A model generated the notes under the pieces. It made no database searches, was not told where the DNA came from, and saw nothing but the letters and a program-made list of their open reading frames with translations. The translations under genes and the position numbers were made by a program. This document shows positions 1 to 6,747 of a DNA stretch of 22,955 nt, in pieces (the stretch's first letter is position 1; every line of letters begins with the position of its first letter). Source of the stretch: DASPKS01 sp035628035 (GTDB lineage Bacteria > Bacteroidota > Rhodothermia > Rhodothermales > Rubricoccaceae); NCBI GenBank assembly GCA_035628035.1, contig DASPKS010000227.1:1-22955 (forward strand), given 5' to 3'.

Positions 1-512
1 ATGAAGAGGGTGATGAAGAAGAAGAGGAACGCCTTCCACCCGCCATGCACCGTGGAGTCGCCGATGGCTTGGAAGGAGGTGAGGTACTGCACCATCGCCT
101 CCTGCGTCTCGCGGCCCCAGTAGTCTTTCGTGAGGGAGAAGAAGGTGTAGGCCAGCGTCCAGCTCTCGATGTACGTGTAGTAGATCAGCACGATGAGCGG
201 GATCGCCAGCCCCAGCACGCCGACATACTTCGCCGCGGGGTGCCGCCACAGCGCGGCGAACATCCCGGGGATGTGGCCCTTCCCATACTTCCCGCCATGC
301 CGCCCGATCCCCCACTCGATCCACATCAGCGGGATGCCGAGGAGGAGGAGCGCGATGAAGTACGCGATCATGAACGAGCCGCCGTCGTTGAGGGCGGCCT
401 GCCGGGGGAACCGGAGGAAGTTGCCCAGGCCCACAGCGTTGCCTGCCATGGCCAGGATCAGGCCGATGCGGCTGCCCCACGCCTCGCGGGAGCCGGTGGT
501 ACCGTTCGCCAT
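1..512 (-). CDS. Sodium-dependent transporter, NSS/SNF family (partial, 3' end beyond window)
   Basis: About 170 N-terminal residues are present; the gene runs off the left edge, so the total length is unknown. The start MANGTTGSREAWGSR leads into a first membrane segment with GNAVGLGNFLRFP followed by NDGGSF. This is the hallmark TM1 region of neurotransmitter:sodium symporters (LeuT fold), where unwound TM1 binds substrate and Na+. Further membrane segments follow around residues 45-66 (ending WIEWGIGRHGG), 93-112 and 153-170. Family knowledge: these inner-membrane proteins import amino acids or similar solutes with sodium; the substrate cannot be told from this fragment. The ATG at 510-512 is chosen because the conserved TM1 begins about 15 residues later, as is usual, and a promoter-like element lies just upstream. 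It is tandem with the sigma factor gene but separated from it by 153 bp, so it is probably transcribed on its own. Confidence 0.88.
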   Translation of the reverse strand, partial: MANGTTGSREAWGSRIGLILAMAGNAVGLGNFLRFPRQAALNDGGSFMIAYFIALLLLGIPLMWIEWGIGRHGGKYGKGHIPGMFAALWRHPAAKYVGVLGLAIPLIVLIYYTYIESWTLAYTFFSLTKDYWGRETQEAMVQYLTSFQAIGDSTVHGGWKAFLFFFITLF

Positions 513-543
513 CTAGTTACGAAGGGGTTAGGGGGAGGGGCGC

Positions 544-574
544 GTAAGGTAGAGCACGGGACGGAGAGTGCCAA
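544..574 (-). promoter_or_regulatory. Putative Bacteroidota-type promoter of the NSS transporter
   Basis: On the minus strand TTG (572-574) is followed after exactly 20 bases by TACCTTAC (544-551). This fits the Bacteroidota -33/-7 pattern TTTG-N19..21-TAnnTTTG except at the last two bases. Transcription would begin near 538, giving a leader of about 26 bases before the ATG at 512. It is the best promoter match in the window. Assigned by eye. Confidence 0.42.
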
Positions 575-589
575 CGGGCCGGCCGCAAT

Positions 590-614
590 GGGGTGCTAGT
601 TTTTTAGCCACCCC
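590..614. repeat. Imperfect inverted repeat with T/A loop between sigma factor and transporter genes
   Basis: Arms GGGGTGCTA (590-598) and TAGCCACCCC (605-614) pair with one bulged base around a short T-run. It lies downstream of the sigma factor gene (minus strand) and upstream of the transporter promoter. On the minus-strand transcript the A-rich stretch is in the loop and no U-run follows the stem, so it is not a canonical intrinsic terminator. It could end the sigma transcript in a Rho-dependent way or be chance. Nothing else is evident in 513-665. Confidence 0.25.
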
Positions 615-665
615 TCCCTTTTTGCCCCCTCGCCAGGCCGCCCTCGTGGCCCCGCACGCCGGCCA

Positions 666-1505
666 TCAGCCCACGTGCATCTGGAGCTCCTCGCGGCGGT
701 GCTTCTGGCGGAGCTTCCGGAGCGCCTTCTCCTTGATCTGGCGGACCCGCTCCCGCGTGAGGTTGAACCGCTGCCCGATTTCCTCCAGCGTGAGGGGGTG
801 CTCGCGGCCGATCCCGAAGTAGAGCCGCGTGATCTCGGCCTCGCGCGGGTGCAGCGTCGAGAGCGCCCGCTCGATGTCGATCTTCAGCGACTCGTCCATG
901 AGGATCTCGTCGGGCGACTCCTCGTCCTCGCCCGGGAGCACGTCCAGCAGCGAGTTGTCGTCCTCCTCGTTGAAGGGGGCGTCGACGGAGAGGTGGCGGC
1001 CGGTGTGCTGGAGCGCCTCGCGGACCTTCTCCGGGCTGATGCTCAGCTCCTGCGCGAGTTCATCGATGTTCGGCGGCCGCTCGAGGTCCTGCGCGAGCTT
1101 CGCGCTCGTCTTCCGGATCTTCGAGATGGTCCCGATCCGGTTGAGCGGGAGGCGAACGACGCGGCTCTGCTCGGCGAGGGCCTGGAGGATCGCCTGCCGG
1201 ATCCACCACACGGCGTACGAGATGAACTTGAACCCCCGCGTCTCGTCGAACCGCTGCGCCGCCTTGATGAGCCCGTAGTTCCCCTCGTTGATGAGGTCGG
1301 CGAGGGTGAGCCCCTGCCCCTGGTACTTCTTCGCGACGGAGACGACGAACCGGAGGTTCGCCCGGACCAGCCGGTGCAGCGCGTCGGCGTCCCCCTGCTT
1401 GATCCGCTTGGCCAGGTCCACCTCCTCCTCGGGCTTTAGGAGCGGGATCTGCCCGATCTCCTGGAGGTACTGGTCCAGCATCCGCTGCTGGCGGGGGACG
1501 TACAT
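666..1505 (-). CDS. rpoD: Primary RNA polymerase sigma factor, RpoD/SigA type (Bacteroidota-like short form)
   Basis: 279 aa. It directs RNA polymerase to housekeeping promoters. Visible regions: 1.2 at about 8-40 (DQYLQEIGQIPLLKPEEEV), region 2 at about 45-115 with NLRFVVSVAKKYQ, GLTLADLINEGNYGLIKAA and FKFISYAVWWIRQAI (core binding and -10 melting), region 3 at about 120-200 with DEL.QEL.ISPEKV, and region 4 at about 213-270 with the helix-turn-helix LTLEEIGQRFNLTRERVRQI. Acidic region 1.1 of proteobacterial RpoD is absent and the length matches the roughly 285-aa primary sigmas of Bacteroidota (family knowledge). The ATG at 1505 puts QQRMLDQYLQEIG near the N-terminus as expected; no better in-frame ATG lies just upstream. 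It is divergent from folP across 222 bp. A non-primary SigA-like paralogue cannot be excluded, but sequence and length favour the primary factor. Confidence 0.93.
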   Translation of the reverse strand: MYVPRQQRMLDQYLQEIGQIPLLKPEEEVDLAKRIKQGDADALHRLVRANLRFVVSVAKKYQGQGLTLADLINEGNYGLIKAAQRFDETRGFKFISYAVWWIRQAILQALAEQSRVVRLPLNRIGTISKIRKTSAKLAQDLERPPNIDELAQELSISPEKVREALQHTGRHLSVDAPFNEEDDNSLLDVLPGEDEESPDEILMDESLKIDIERALSTLHPREAEITRLYFGIGREHPLTLEEIGQRFNLTRERVRQIKEKALRKLRQKHRREELQMHVG

Positions 1506-1684
1506 AGACAGGGGTTGCTGGCTCGGTAGCAGGCGCGGCGCGATCCGGCTGACGCCGGGCGTGCCCGATGGTTCCGCACAGATCCTTCACAGAGGGCGCG
1601 CGGTCCATGCCGGTACTACAACGAGCCGCCCCTAAGGCGGGCCCACGCACCCACTTGCGCCCCGGCGCCCGAGGGCGCGTTCCG

Positions 1685-1692
1685 TACATTCG
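1685..1692 (+). promoter_or_regulatory. -7-like element upstream of folP
   Basis: TACATTCG matches TAnnTTTG except at one base and lies 35 bases before the folP ATG. No convincing TTTG is found 19-21 bases further upstream, so this is weak. The 1506-1727 gap between the divergent sigma and folP genes must hold both promoters; I see no clear element for the sigma gene. Confidence 0.25.
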
Positions 1693-1727
1693 ATCCCGTC
1701 CCCGCCCGCCGCCTCTCCACGCGCGTG

Positions 1728-2669
1728 ATGCCTCCCGGTGCGCTGATCGAGGGCACCCCTCCGGTTGCCGCCAACCCGTGGGTGCTCGACTGCCGGGGCC
1801 GGATGCTCGACTGCCGGCCCGGCCGACCCGCGCATGTGATGGGCGTCCTCAATGTCACGCCCGATTCGTTCTCCGACGGTGGGCGCTACGCCACGCGCGA
1901 CGCGGCGCTGAAGCGCGCCGAGGAGATGCTCGCGGAAGGCGCCACGATCCTCGACGTCGGCGGGGAGTCCACACGCCCGCGCGGGTCGGCGTACGGCGCA
2001 GGTGCCGCGCCCGTCGCACCCGAGGAAGAGCTGCGCCGCGTGATCCCGGTGGTCGAGGCGATCAGCCAGCGCTTCCCGCATGCGCTGATCTCCGTCGACA
2101 CCTACAAGGGCGAGGTGGCGCGGGAGGCGCTCCGCGCGGGCGCCCACCTCGTCAACGACGTGACGGGGCTCCGCGAGGGCGTTGGCACGGCGCGCGCAGC
2201 GGCGGACTTCGGGGCGCCGCTCGTGGTGATGCACGCGCTCGGGCGGCCGGGCACGATGCCCCACGAGCACCGCTACACCGACGTTGTGGAGGACGTAGCG
2301 GAGAACCTCGCCCGCTCGGTTCGCACGGCGGAGGAGGAGGGCGTGCGGCACGTCGTCGTGGACCCCGGCTTCGGGTTCGGGAAGACGCCTGCCGAGAACC
2401 TCCGCTTGATCGGGCGCCTCGACCGGCTCGTCGCGCTGGGGCGGCCCGTGCTCGTGGGTGTTTCGCGGAAGCACACCGTCGGCGTCGTGGTGGGCTCGGC
2501 CGAGCGGCCGGCACCCGTCGGCGAGCGGCTCTACGGGTCACTCGGGCTGGCGGCGGCGGCGGTGCTCGGGGGGGCTTCCATCGTGCGCACGCACGACGTG
2601 CGGCCGACCGCCGAGGTGCTGCGCGCGCTGGCGGCCGTGCGGATCGCCACGGGGGCAGGAGCGCCGTGA
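1728..2669 (+). CDS. folP: Dihydropteroate synthase
   Basis: 313 aa. It condenses 6-hydroxymethyl-7,8-dihydropterin diphosphate with p-aminobenzoate to give dihydropteroate in folate synthesis; cytoplasmic TIM barrel and the sulfonamide target. Motifs: GVLNVTPDSFSDGG (39-52, pterin/PABA loop 1), DVGGESTRPR (76-85, loop 2), SVDTYK (122-127), NDVTG (143-147), VDPGFGFGKT (211-220), GVSRK (244-248) and RTHDV (297-301). A roughly 30-residue N-terminal lead before the first motif makes it slightly longer than usual. Start: GTG (1725) and ATG (1728) are adjacent; the ATG is preferred. The gene ends in TGATG, where its TGA shares one base with the cdaA ATG, so the two are translationally coupled. First gene of folP-cdaA-pcm. 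Confidence 0.95.
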   Translation: MPPGALIEGTPPVAANPWVLDCRGRMLDCRPGRPAHVMGVLNVTPDSFSDGGRYATRDAALKRAEEMLAEGATILDVGGESTRPRGSAYGAGAAPVAPEEELRRVIPVVEAISQRFPHALISVDTYKGEVAREALRAGAHLVNDVTGLREGVGTARAAADFGAPLVVMHALGRPGTMPHEHRYTDVVEDVAENLARSVRTAEEEGVRHVVVDPGFGFGKTPAENLRLIGRLDRLVALGRPVLVGVSRKHTVGVVVGSAERPAPVGERLYGSLGLAAAAVLGGASIVRTHDVRPTAEVLRALAAVRIATGAGAP

Positions 2670-3472
2670 TGGCTGTGCTCATCGCCATCCGCATCGGGTT
2701 CGTCCCGCTCGACTGGCTGGACGTGCTCGACATCGCCATCGTGGCGTTCCTCCTCTACCAGGTCTACCGCCTGATCCGGGGGACCATCGCCGTCCAGATC
2801 GCACTCGGCCTCCTCGCGATCTACCTCATGGACGTGCTCGTGCGCGCGGCCGGGCTCACCACGCTCCGCGCGCTGTTCGGCGCCTTCAGCGAGGTGTTCG
2901 TCATCGCGCTGGTCATCCTGTTCGCGCCCGAGATCCGGCGGCTGCTCTTCCTCCTCGGGCGCAACCCGCTCGTCCGCCGGTTCGTGTCGGACTCCCCGCG
3001 CGCGCGGATCACCGCCGAGGTCGTCGCCGCCATCTCCGAGATGAGCGAGAACCGCGTGGGGAGCCTCATCGCGTTCGCGCGGAGCACCGGGCTCCGGAAC
3101 TACATCGAGAGCGGGACGCGCATCCACGCCGACGTCGAGCGCGACCTCCTCACGAGCATCTTCTTCCCGAACTCGCCGCTCCACGACGGCGGCGTGATCA
3201 TCCAGGGGCAGAAGATCGAGGCGGCGCGGTGCATCTTCCCCGTGAGCGAGGGGCGCCGGCTCGATCCCCACCTCGGCCTCCGCCACCGCGCCGCCATCGG
3301 GCTCACCGAGCGCACCGACGCCTTCGTCATCGTGACGAGCGAGGAGACCGGGCGGATCTCCATCGCCGAGAACGGGCGGCTCGACTACGGGCTCTCGCTC
3401 GCGGAGGTGGAGGCCCGCCTCAACGCGGCCTTCGCGCCCGGCGCACCGGGCGTGCCGAGCACCGCCGCCTGA
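2669..3472 (+). CDS. cdaA: Membrane-bound diadenylate cyclase CdaA (c-di-AMP synthase)
   Basis: 267 aa. It makes c-di-AMP from two ATP; this second messenger controls potassium/osmolyte balance and cell-wall homeostasis in many bacteria. Three N-terminal membrane segments (about 12-33, 38-60, 66-92) are followed by RRLLFLLGRNPL and a DAC domain at about 110-250. Catalytic signatures: FFPNSPLHDGG (165-175), where the family usually has DGA, then RHRAAIGLTE (205-214) with the RHR motif, and IVTSEETGRIS. The ATG overlaps the folP stop by one base; the reading frame stays open far upstream, but that part is only a shadow of folP. CdaA often sits beside other genes in Firmicutes (cdaR, glmM); neither is here, so its regulator is not visible. 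The folP-cdaA pairing is known in Bacteroidota. Confidence 0.93.
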   Translation: MAVLIAIRIGFVPLDWLDVLDIAIVAFLLYQVYRLIRGTIAVQIALGLLAIYLMDVLVRAAGLTTLRALFGAFSEVFVIALVILFAPEIRRLLFLLGRNPLVRRFVSDSPRARITAEVVAAISEMSENRVGSLIAFARSTGLRNYIESGTRIHADVERDLLTSIFFPNSPLHDGGVIIQGQKIEAARCIFPVSEGRRLDPHLGLRHRAAIGLTERTDAFVIVTSEETGRISIAENGRLDYGLSLAEVEARLNAAFAPGAPGVPSTAA

Positions 3473-3474
3473 CC

Positions 3475-4122
3475 ATGCCCCCCTTCGACCGCGCCCGCGA
3501 CCGTCTGATCGAAGCCCTCCGCGCGAAGGGGATTCGCCACGAGGGCGTGCTCGCCGCGATGCGCGCGGTGCCGCGCCACGAGTTCGTCGAGGACGCGCTG
3601 AAGATGCGCGCGTGGGAGGACGAGGCGCTCCCCATCGGGCTCGCGCAGACGATCTCGCAGCCGTTCACCGTCGCCTACCAGACGGCGCTGCTCGACCCCC
3701 GGCCCGGCGAGAAGATCCTGGAGGTGGGGACGGGGAGCGGATACCAGGCGGCCGTCCTCGCGGAGATGGGCGCGCGCGTGTTCTCGGTGGAGCGGCACGC
3801 CACCCTGCTCACGCGGACGAACGCGCTGCTGCGCCGGCTCGGCTACCGCGTGCGCACGCTCCACGGCGACGGCGCGCGGGGCTGGCCCGCCGTTGCCCCC
3901 TTCGATGGCATCCTCGTGACGGCGGCGGCGGCCGAGGTGCCGCCGGCACTGCTCGACCAACTCCGCCCCCCCGCGGAGGGCCGCCGCGATGCCCGCCTCG
4001 TCCTCCCCGTCGGCGGCACCGAGGGGCAGACGATGGTGCGCCTCACGCGGACCGGTGAGGCGGCGTTCGCCCGCGAGACGTTCGATCAGTTCCGGTTCGT
4101 CCCGCTCGTCTCGGGCGAGTAG
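3475..4122 (+). CDS. pcm: Protein-L-isoaspartate O-methyltransferase (PCMT)
   Basis: 215 aa, normal for the family. It methylates the alpha-carboxyl of L-isoaspartyl residues in damaged proteins, using S-adenosylmethionine, to start repair. Signatures: VPRHEFV (32-38), QTISQPFTVA (58-67, the family substrate loop), SAM motif I EVGTGSGYQAAVLAE (83-97), acidic loop SVERH (104-108), LHGDGARG (129-136) and FDGILVTAAAAEVP (143-156). Only two bases separate it from the cdaA stop, and it closes the operon. Its last 37 bases overlap the 3' end of the convergent small membrane protein gene. I see no functional link to folate or c-di-AMP beyond co-transcription. Confidence 0.93.
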   Translation: MPPFDRARDRLIEALRAKGIRHEGVLAAMRAVPRHEFVEDALKMRAWEDEALPIGLAQTISQPFTVAYQTALLDPRPGEKILEVGTGSGYQAAVLAEMGARVFSVERHATLLTRTNALLRRLGYRVRTLHGDGARGWPAVAPFDGILVTAAAAEVPPALLDQLRPPAEGRRDARLVLPVGGTEGQTMVRLTRTGEAAFARETFDQFRFVPLVSGE

Positions 4123-4361
4123 ACACCTCCAGTGCGGCGCGGGCCGTGCACGCTGAAGAGGAGAAGCGTAGCCCCGACGACCGCGGCCAGAAGGATGCCC
4201 GTGCCTTGGTTTGGCGCGAGCGTGAGGGCGACCCAGCCCCCGAGGAAGGCACCGACCAGGCCGAGGGCGAGGTCGGCGGCGAGGCCGGGGCCGTCGCGGG
4301 TGGCGAGCGTGGCCGTCAGCCCGGCCGCGAGGCCGACGGCGAGCCAGGCGAGGAGGCTCAT
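4086..4361 (-). CDS. GlsB/YeaQ/YmgE-like small membrane protein
   Basis: 91 aa, mostly hydrophobic with three predicted membrane helices (about 4-21, 27-48, 54-71) and the glycine pattern LALGLVGAFLGGWVA typical of the transglycosylase-associated (GlsB/YeaQ) family. Family members are small inner-membrane proteins linked to stress; their biochemical function is not established, and the transglycosylase name is historical. The ATG at 4361 is chosen because the first helix starts immediately after it; an in-frame extension to 4487 adds a low-complexity Arg/Pro segment and was rejected. The 20-residue polar tail (RRTGGVYSPETSGTNRN) is encoded partly opposite the end of pcm. A divergent promoter region shared with the exported protein gene probably lies in 4362-4543, but no clear element was found. 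Confidence 0.7.
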   Translation of the reverse strand: MSLLAWLAVGLAAGLTATLATRDGPGLAADLALGLVGAFLGGWVALTLAPNQGTGILLAAVVGATLLLFSVHGPRRTGGVYSPETSGTNRN

Positions 4362-4543
4362 GGCGGGAGAAGGGCGGGCTGAGAAGGGAGGCCGCTGCGG
4401 GAGCGGGCGGCTGTAACCCCTTGCTTCGGTGGGAGTTCTGCCCGGCCGCCACCGAATCCTGAAGGCTTTCGGACACTTTCGCGACAAACCCGCGGGCCCC
4501 TCCTCCGTTCGTTCGGGTGTCCCCCAATACCAACCTACCGACC

Positions 4544-4972
4544 ATGCTTCGACGTTTCCTTCTCAGCCTCCCCTTCGCGCTGCTCCTCGTGGGTGCCGCG
4601 CTGCCGGAGGCCTCGGCCCAGCCCGTTCCGCCCGGACGCCGTGAGGCCCTCCGCGAAGAGCGCGACGGCGCGCGCCGGCAGCGCCGCGAGGGACGCCGCG
4701 GATTCCGCGAGGACCGCCAGCGCTTCCGCCACGAGCGCCGTGGGCTCCGCCGCCACCAGATGGAGCACCGCATGCTGCGGCGCCAGCACCGGATGCACGA
4801 GCGGCGTGAGGCGTTCCGCCGGCTCTCGCCCGAGCAGCAGGCGCGCTTCCGCGAGCGGATGCGCGCGCTCGACGAGGAGCGCCGGCAGTTCCACGAAGGG
4901 TGGCGACAGCGCCGCGAGTCGCTCCTCCGCGAGCTGCCTGACGCTCCGCGCGACGAGCAGCGCAGCGACTAG
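4544..4972 (+). CDS. Exported Arg/Glu-rich helical protein of unknown function
   Basis: 142 aa. MLRRFLLSLPFALLLVGAALPEASA is a good Sec signal peptide with likely cleavage after ASA (residue 25). The mature part is almost wholly charged: arginine makes up roughly a third, with many Glu, Gln and His, and almost no hydrophobic core, suggesting an extended or coiled-coil helix. The pattern LSPEQQARFRERMRALDEERRQF near the C-terminus recalls Spy/CpxP-like and DUF3106-like periplasmic proteins, but I do not claim membership. The ATG at 4544 gives a proper signal peptide; an in-frame GTG at 4517 would put nine polar residues ahead of it. It is a single gene followed by a strong hairpin. Role unknown; periplasmic chaperone, metal/anion binder or nucleic-acid/LPS-binding polycation are all possible. 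Confidence 0.72.
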   Translation: MLRRFLLSLPFALLLVGAALPEASAQPVPPGRREALREERDGARRQRREGRRGFREDRQRFRHERRGLRRHQMEHRMLRRQHRMHERREAFRRLSPEQQARFRERMRALDEERRQFHEGWRQRRESLLRELPDAPRDEQRSD

Positions 4973-4998
4973 CCGCAGGGCTCCCCCCCCCAGCTCAC

Positions 4999-5029
4999 GC
5001 GGGGGCATCGGTGCAGCCGGTGCCCCCGC
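4999..5029. terminator. Bidirectional hairpin terminator between convergent genes
   Basis: Arms GCGGGGGCATCGG (4999-5011) and CCGGTGCCCCCGC (5017-5029) form a 13-bp stem with one non-Watson-Crick (G-U/A-C) position and a 5-base loop, followed on the plus strand by TTCTTA. It sits in the 60-bp space between the stop of the exported protein gene (4972) and the stop of the convergent EutN-like gene (5033), the expected place for a shared terminator. The T-run is short. Confidence 0.7.
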
Positions 5030-5032
5030 TTC

Positions 5033-5308
5033 TTAGTCCGCCGCGTCGAGCCGGTCGACGACACCGACGATGGTGGCGTCGGTAGCGGTGAGGTCGCGCT
5101 CCGGGCGGAAGGGGAGCGCGGCCTCGGCGGCGGTCACGTAGAGCACGCGGTCGCCCGGCCCGGCGTCGCACGTGTCGAGCGCGGCGACGGGGCGGCCGCG
5201 TGGGGAACCGTCGGCGCGGAGCGGCTGGACGAGGAGCATCCGCGCCCCCTCCAGCGAGGGGTCCTTCTGCGTGGCCCACACGCTCCCGATGACGCGGCCG
5301 AGGTTCAT
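5033..5308 (-). CDS. EutN/CcmL-family microcompartment vertex protein, divergent copy (BMC-P)
   Basis: 91 aa, normal for the family. Proteins of this family form pentamers that cap the vertices of bacterial microcompartments. Family pattern: MNLGRVIGSVWATQKDPSLEGARMLLVQ at the N-terminus, a central D.CDAGPGDRVLYV, and a C-terminal DATIVGVVDRLD. Compared with its neighbour it lacks the glycine/serine loop (GSSxR) after the central strand; that place reads TAAEAALPF. It starts with ATG at 5308 and overlaps the stop of the upstream copy by four bases (ATGA), so the two are translationally coupled and may form mixed or alternative vertices. It is the last gene of the minus-strand run and is followed by the hairpin at 4999-5029. 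No hexameric shell protein (BMC-H) or encapsulated enzyme is seen in the window. Confidence 0.88.
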   Translation of the reverse strand: MNLGRVIGSVWATQKDPSLEGARMLLVQPLRADGSPRGRPVAALDTCDAGPGDRVLYVTAAEAALPFRPERDLTATDATIVGVVDRLDAAD

Positions 5309-5583
5309 CCGGCGTCGCGCGCCACGTCGAGGCGGTCCACGATGGCCATGATGACGGCGTCGATGGGTTTGTCCTTCGTCTGCGCCGTCATGCGGCCCGA
5401 CGAGCCCTGCGCGACGAGCACGGTCTCGCCTACCCCCGCGCCGACGCTGTCGGCCGCAACGACGTAGTTAGGGAGGGGCTGCCCTTCGAGGTCGGTCTCG
5501 CGCACGATGAGGAACTTCATCCCGACGAGCTGCTCGTCTTTTCGCGTGGCCCACACGGTCCCGATGACGTTGCCGAGGAGCAT
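5305..5583 (-). CDS. EutN/CcmL-family microcompartment vertex protein (BMC-P)
   Basis: 92 aa. Strong family match: LGNVIGTVWATRKDEQLVGMKFLIV, then VAADSVGAGVGETVLVAQGSSGR with the canonical GSSxR loop, then PIDAVIMAIVDRLDV. The predicted product is a small beta-barrel pentamer found at microcompartment vertices (family knowledge). The gene starts 12 bases after the thioesterase stop and overlaps the next vertex gene by 4 bases. Two adjacent vertex paralogues with no BMC-H gene within about 17 kb downstream in coordinate terms or 5 kb on the other side make this an orphan or satellite locus. Its partners, if any, must be elsewhere in the genome. Confidence 0.92.
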   Translation of the reverse strand: MLLGNVIGTVWATRKDEQLVGMKFLIVRETDLEGQPLPNYVVAADSVGAGVGETVLVAQGSSGRMTAQTKDKPIDAVIMAIVDRLDVARDAG

Positions 5584-5595
5584 AGCAGTAAAGGG

Positions 5596-6000
5596 CTAGC
5601 GGTCCTTCTGATCGACGAGGGCGAGCGTGCACCGCGAGATGCACACGAGGTGCTCCTCCTCGTCCACGATGCGGATGTCCCACACGTGCGTGGTCTTCCC
5701 GCGATGGATCGGCGTGGCCGTAGCGCGGAGGGCGCCGTCGCGCTTCGGGCGGACGTGGTTCGCGTTGATCTCCAGCCCGAACACGAGCTTCTCGGGCGCG
5801 TTGAGGGCACCGCCGATGGAGGCCACTGTCTCGGCCAGCGCCAGGCTCGCCCCGCCGTGGAGGTACCCGTACGGCTGGTGGAGCTGCGGCGTCACCGGCA
5901 TCGTCGCCACGACGCGGTCGGCCCCCAGCTCGACGAGCTCGATGCCGAGCGTCTTGAGGAGGCTCTCGCGGTCGAAAACGTCAGGCGGAAAGGGCGGCAT
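5596..6000 (-). CDS. PaaI/YbdB-type hotdog-fold thioesterase
   Basis: 134 aa, one hotdog domain, typical length. Members hydrolyse acyl-CoA or aryl-CoA thioesters in the cytoplasm. Motifs: QPYGYLHGGASLALAETVAS (residues 42-61), where H48-G-G and E57 correspond to the conserved loop and catalytic acid of the PaaI/EntH/MenI group, then LEINANHVRP (76-85) and TPIHRGKTTHVWDIRI (96-111) with the expected long strand. Substrate cannot be assigned: phenylacetyl-CoA, DHNA-CoA and stray acyl-CoA are all possible. It lies 40 bases after pdxH and 12 bases before the first vertex gene, so it is very probably co-transcribed with the microcompartment pair. That is the interesting context: a CoA-thioester enzyme beside shell vertices. 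Confidence 0.88.
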   Translation of the reverse strand: MPPFPPDVFDRESLLKTLGIELVELGADRVVATMPVTPQLHQPYGYLHGGASLALAETVASIGGALNAPEKLVFGLEINANHVRPKRDGALRATATPIHRGKTTHVWDIRIVDEEEHLVCISRCTLALVDQKDR

Positions 6001-6040
6001 CGGGCGGCAGCACGGGACTCGAAGGTACCGCCGCTGCCCT

Positions 6041-6691
6041 TCACGGGCCGAGCCGCGCGATCACCCATCCGCCCGGCCCGTCGAGGCGGTATTCGAGGCG
6101 GTCGTGGAGCCGGTCGGCGCGGCCCTGCCAGAACTCGTAGCGGTCGGGCACGAGGCGGTAGCCCCCCCAGAACGGCGGGCGCGCGACGGTCTCGGTGGGG
6201 AACCGCGCGGCCACCTCGGCGAGCCGCGCGTCGAGCGCGGCGCGGCTCTCGAGCGGGCGGCTCTGCGGCGACGCCCACGCACCGAGGCGGCTCCCGCGCG
6301 GGCGGCTTGCGAAGTAGGCGTCGGCCTCCGCGTCGTCGACCCGCTCGACGCGGCCCTCCACGCGCACCTGCCGCTCGACGGGCGGCCACCAGAACACGAC
6401 GGCGGCGTAGGGCACGGCCGTGAGGTCTTCCGCCTTCCGGCTCTCCAGGTTGGTAAAGAAGGAGAGCCCGCGCGCGTCGATCCCCTTCAGGAGTACCGTC
6501 CGCACGGAGGGCCTGCCCTCGGCCGAGACGGTCGCGAGTGCCATCGCGTTGGGCTCGTGCGTGCCGGCGGCCTGTGCCTCGGCGAACCAGACACCGAACT
6601 GCGCGAGGGGGTCGGCGAGCGCCGTCGCCTCGTCGAGCGTGGCGTGGGCGTAGTGCTGCCGGAGGTCGGCGATGGAAGAGGCGTCAGGCAT
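6041..6691 (-). CDS. pdxH: Pyridoxamine/pyridoxine 5'-phosphate oxidase
   Basis: 216 aa, normal length. This FMN enzyme oxidises PNP or PMP to pyridoxal 5'-phosphate, the last step of PLP supply and salvage. Motifs in order: DPLAQFGVWFAEA (27-39), RTVLLKGIDARGLSFFTNLESRKAEDL (about 63-89, FMN binding), FWWPPVERQVRVEG (about 99-112), ASPQSRPLESRAAL (about 139-152), PPFWGGYRLVPDRYEFWQGR (about 171-190) and LHDRLEY, ending in W.I.RL.P, the standard family C-terminus. It follows the hybrid kinase gene by 56 bases on the same strand and may share its transcript or have its own start; no clear promoter was seen in the gap. Confidence 0.95.
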   Translation of the reverse strand: MPDASSIADLRQHYAHATLDEATALADPLAQFGVWFAEAQAAGTHEPNAMALATVSAEGRPSVRTVLLKGIDARGLSFFTNLESRKAEDLTAVPYAAVVFWWPPVERQVRVEGRVERVDDAEADAYFASRPRGSRLGAWASPQSRPLESRAALDARLAEVAARFPTETVARPPFWGGYRLVPDRYEFWQGRADRLHDRLEYRLDGPGGWVIARLGP

Positions 6692-6747
6692 CGCGGGGTG
6701 ACCGGTCCGGCGGTCTCACGCCAGGCCCCGCGCGCGGTTGCAGCGGC

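Noticed and set aside
1568..2668. Open frame continuous with cdaA, extending it upstream by 367 codons
   Set aside because: The extra sequence is low-complexity Arg/Ala and lies over folP in another frame; CdaA proteins start with the three TM helices found from 2669.
2458..3474. Open frame continuous with pcm across cdaA
   Set aside because: It reads as an Arg/Pro-rich shadow of cdaA; the conserved PCMT domain begins at 3475.
4517..4543. GTG start at 4517 for the exported Arg-rich protein
   Set aside because: It would place polar residues before an otherwise ideal signal peptide that begins at the ATG at 4544.
5033..6691. A complete microcompartment operon
   Set aside because: Only vertex (EutN/CcmL) genes are present; no BMC-H/T shell gene, aldehyde dehydrogenase or other signature enzyme could be seen.
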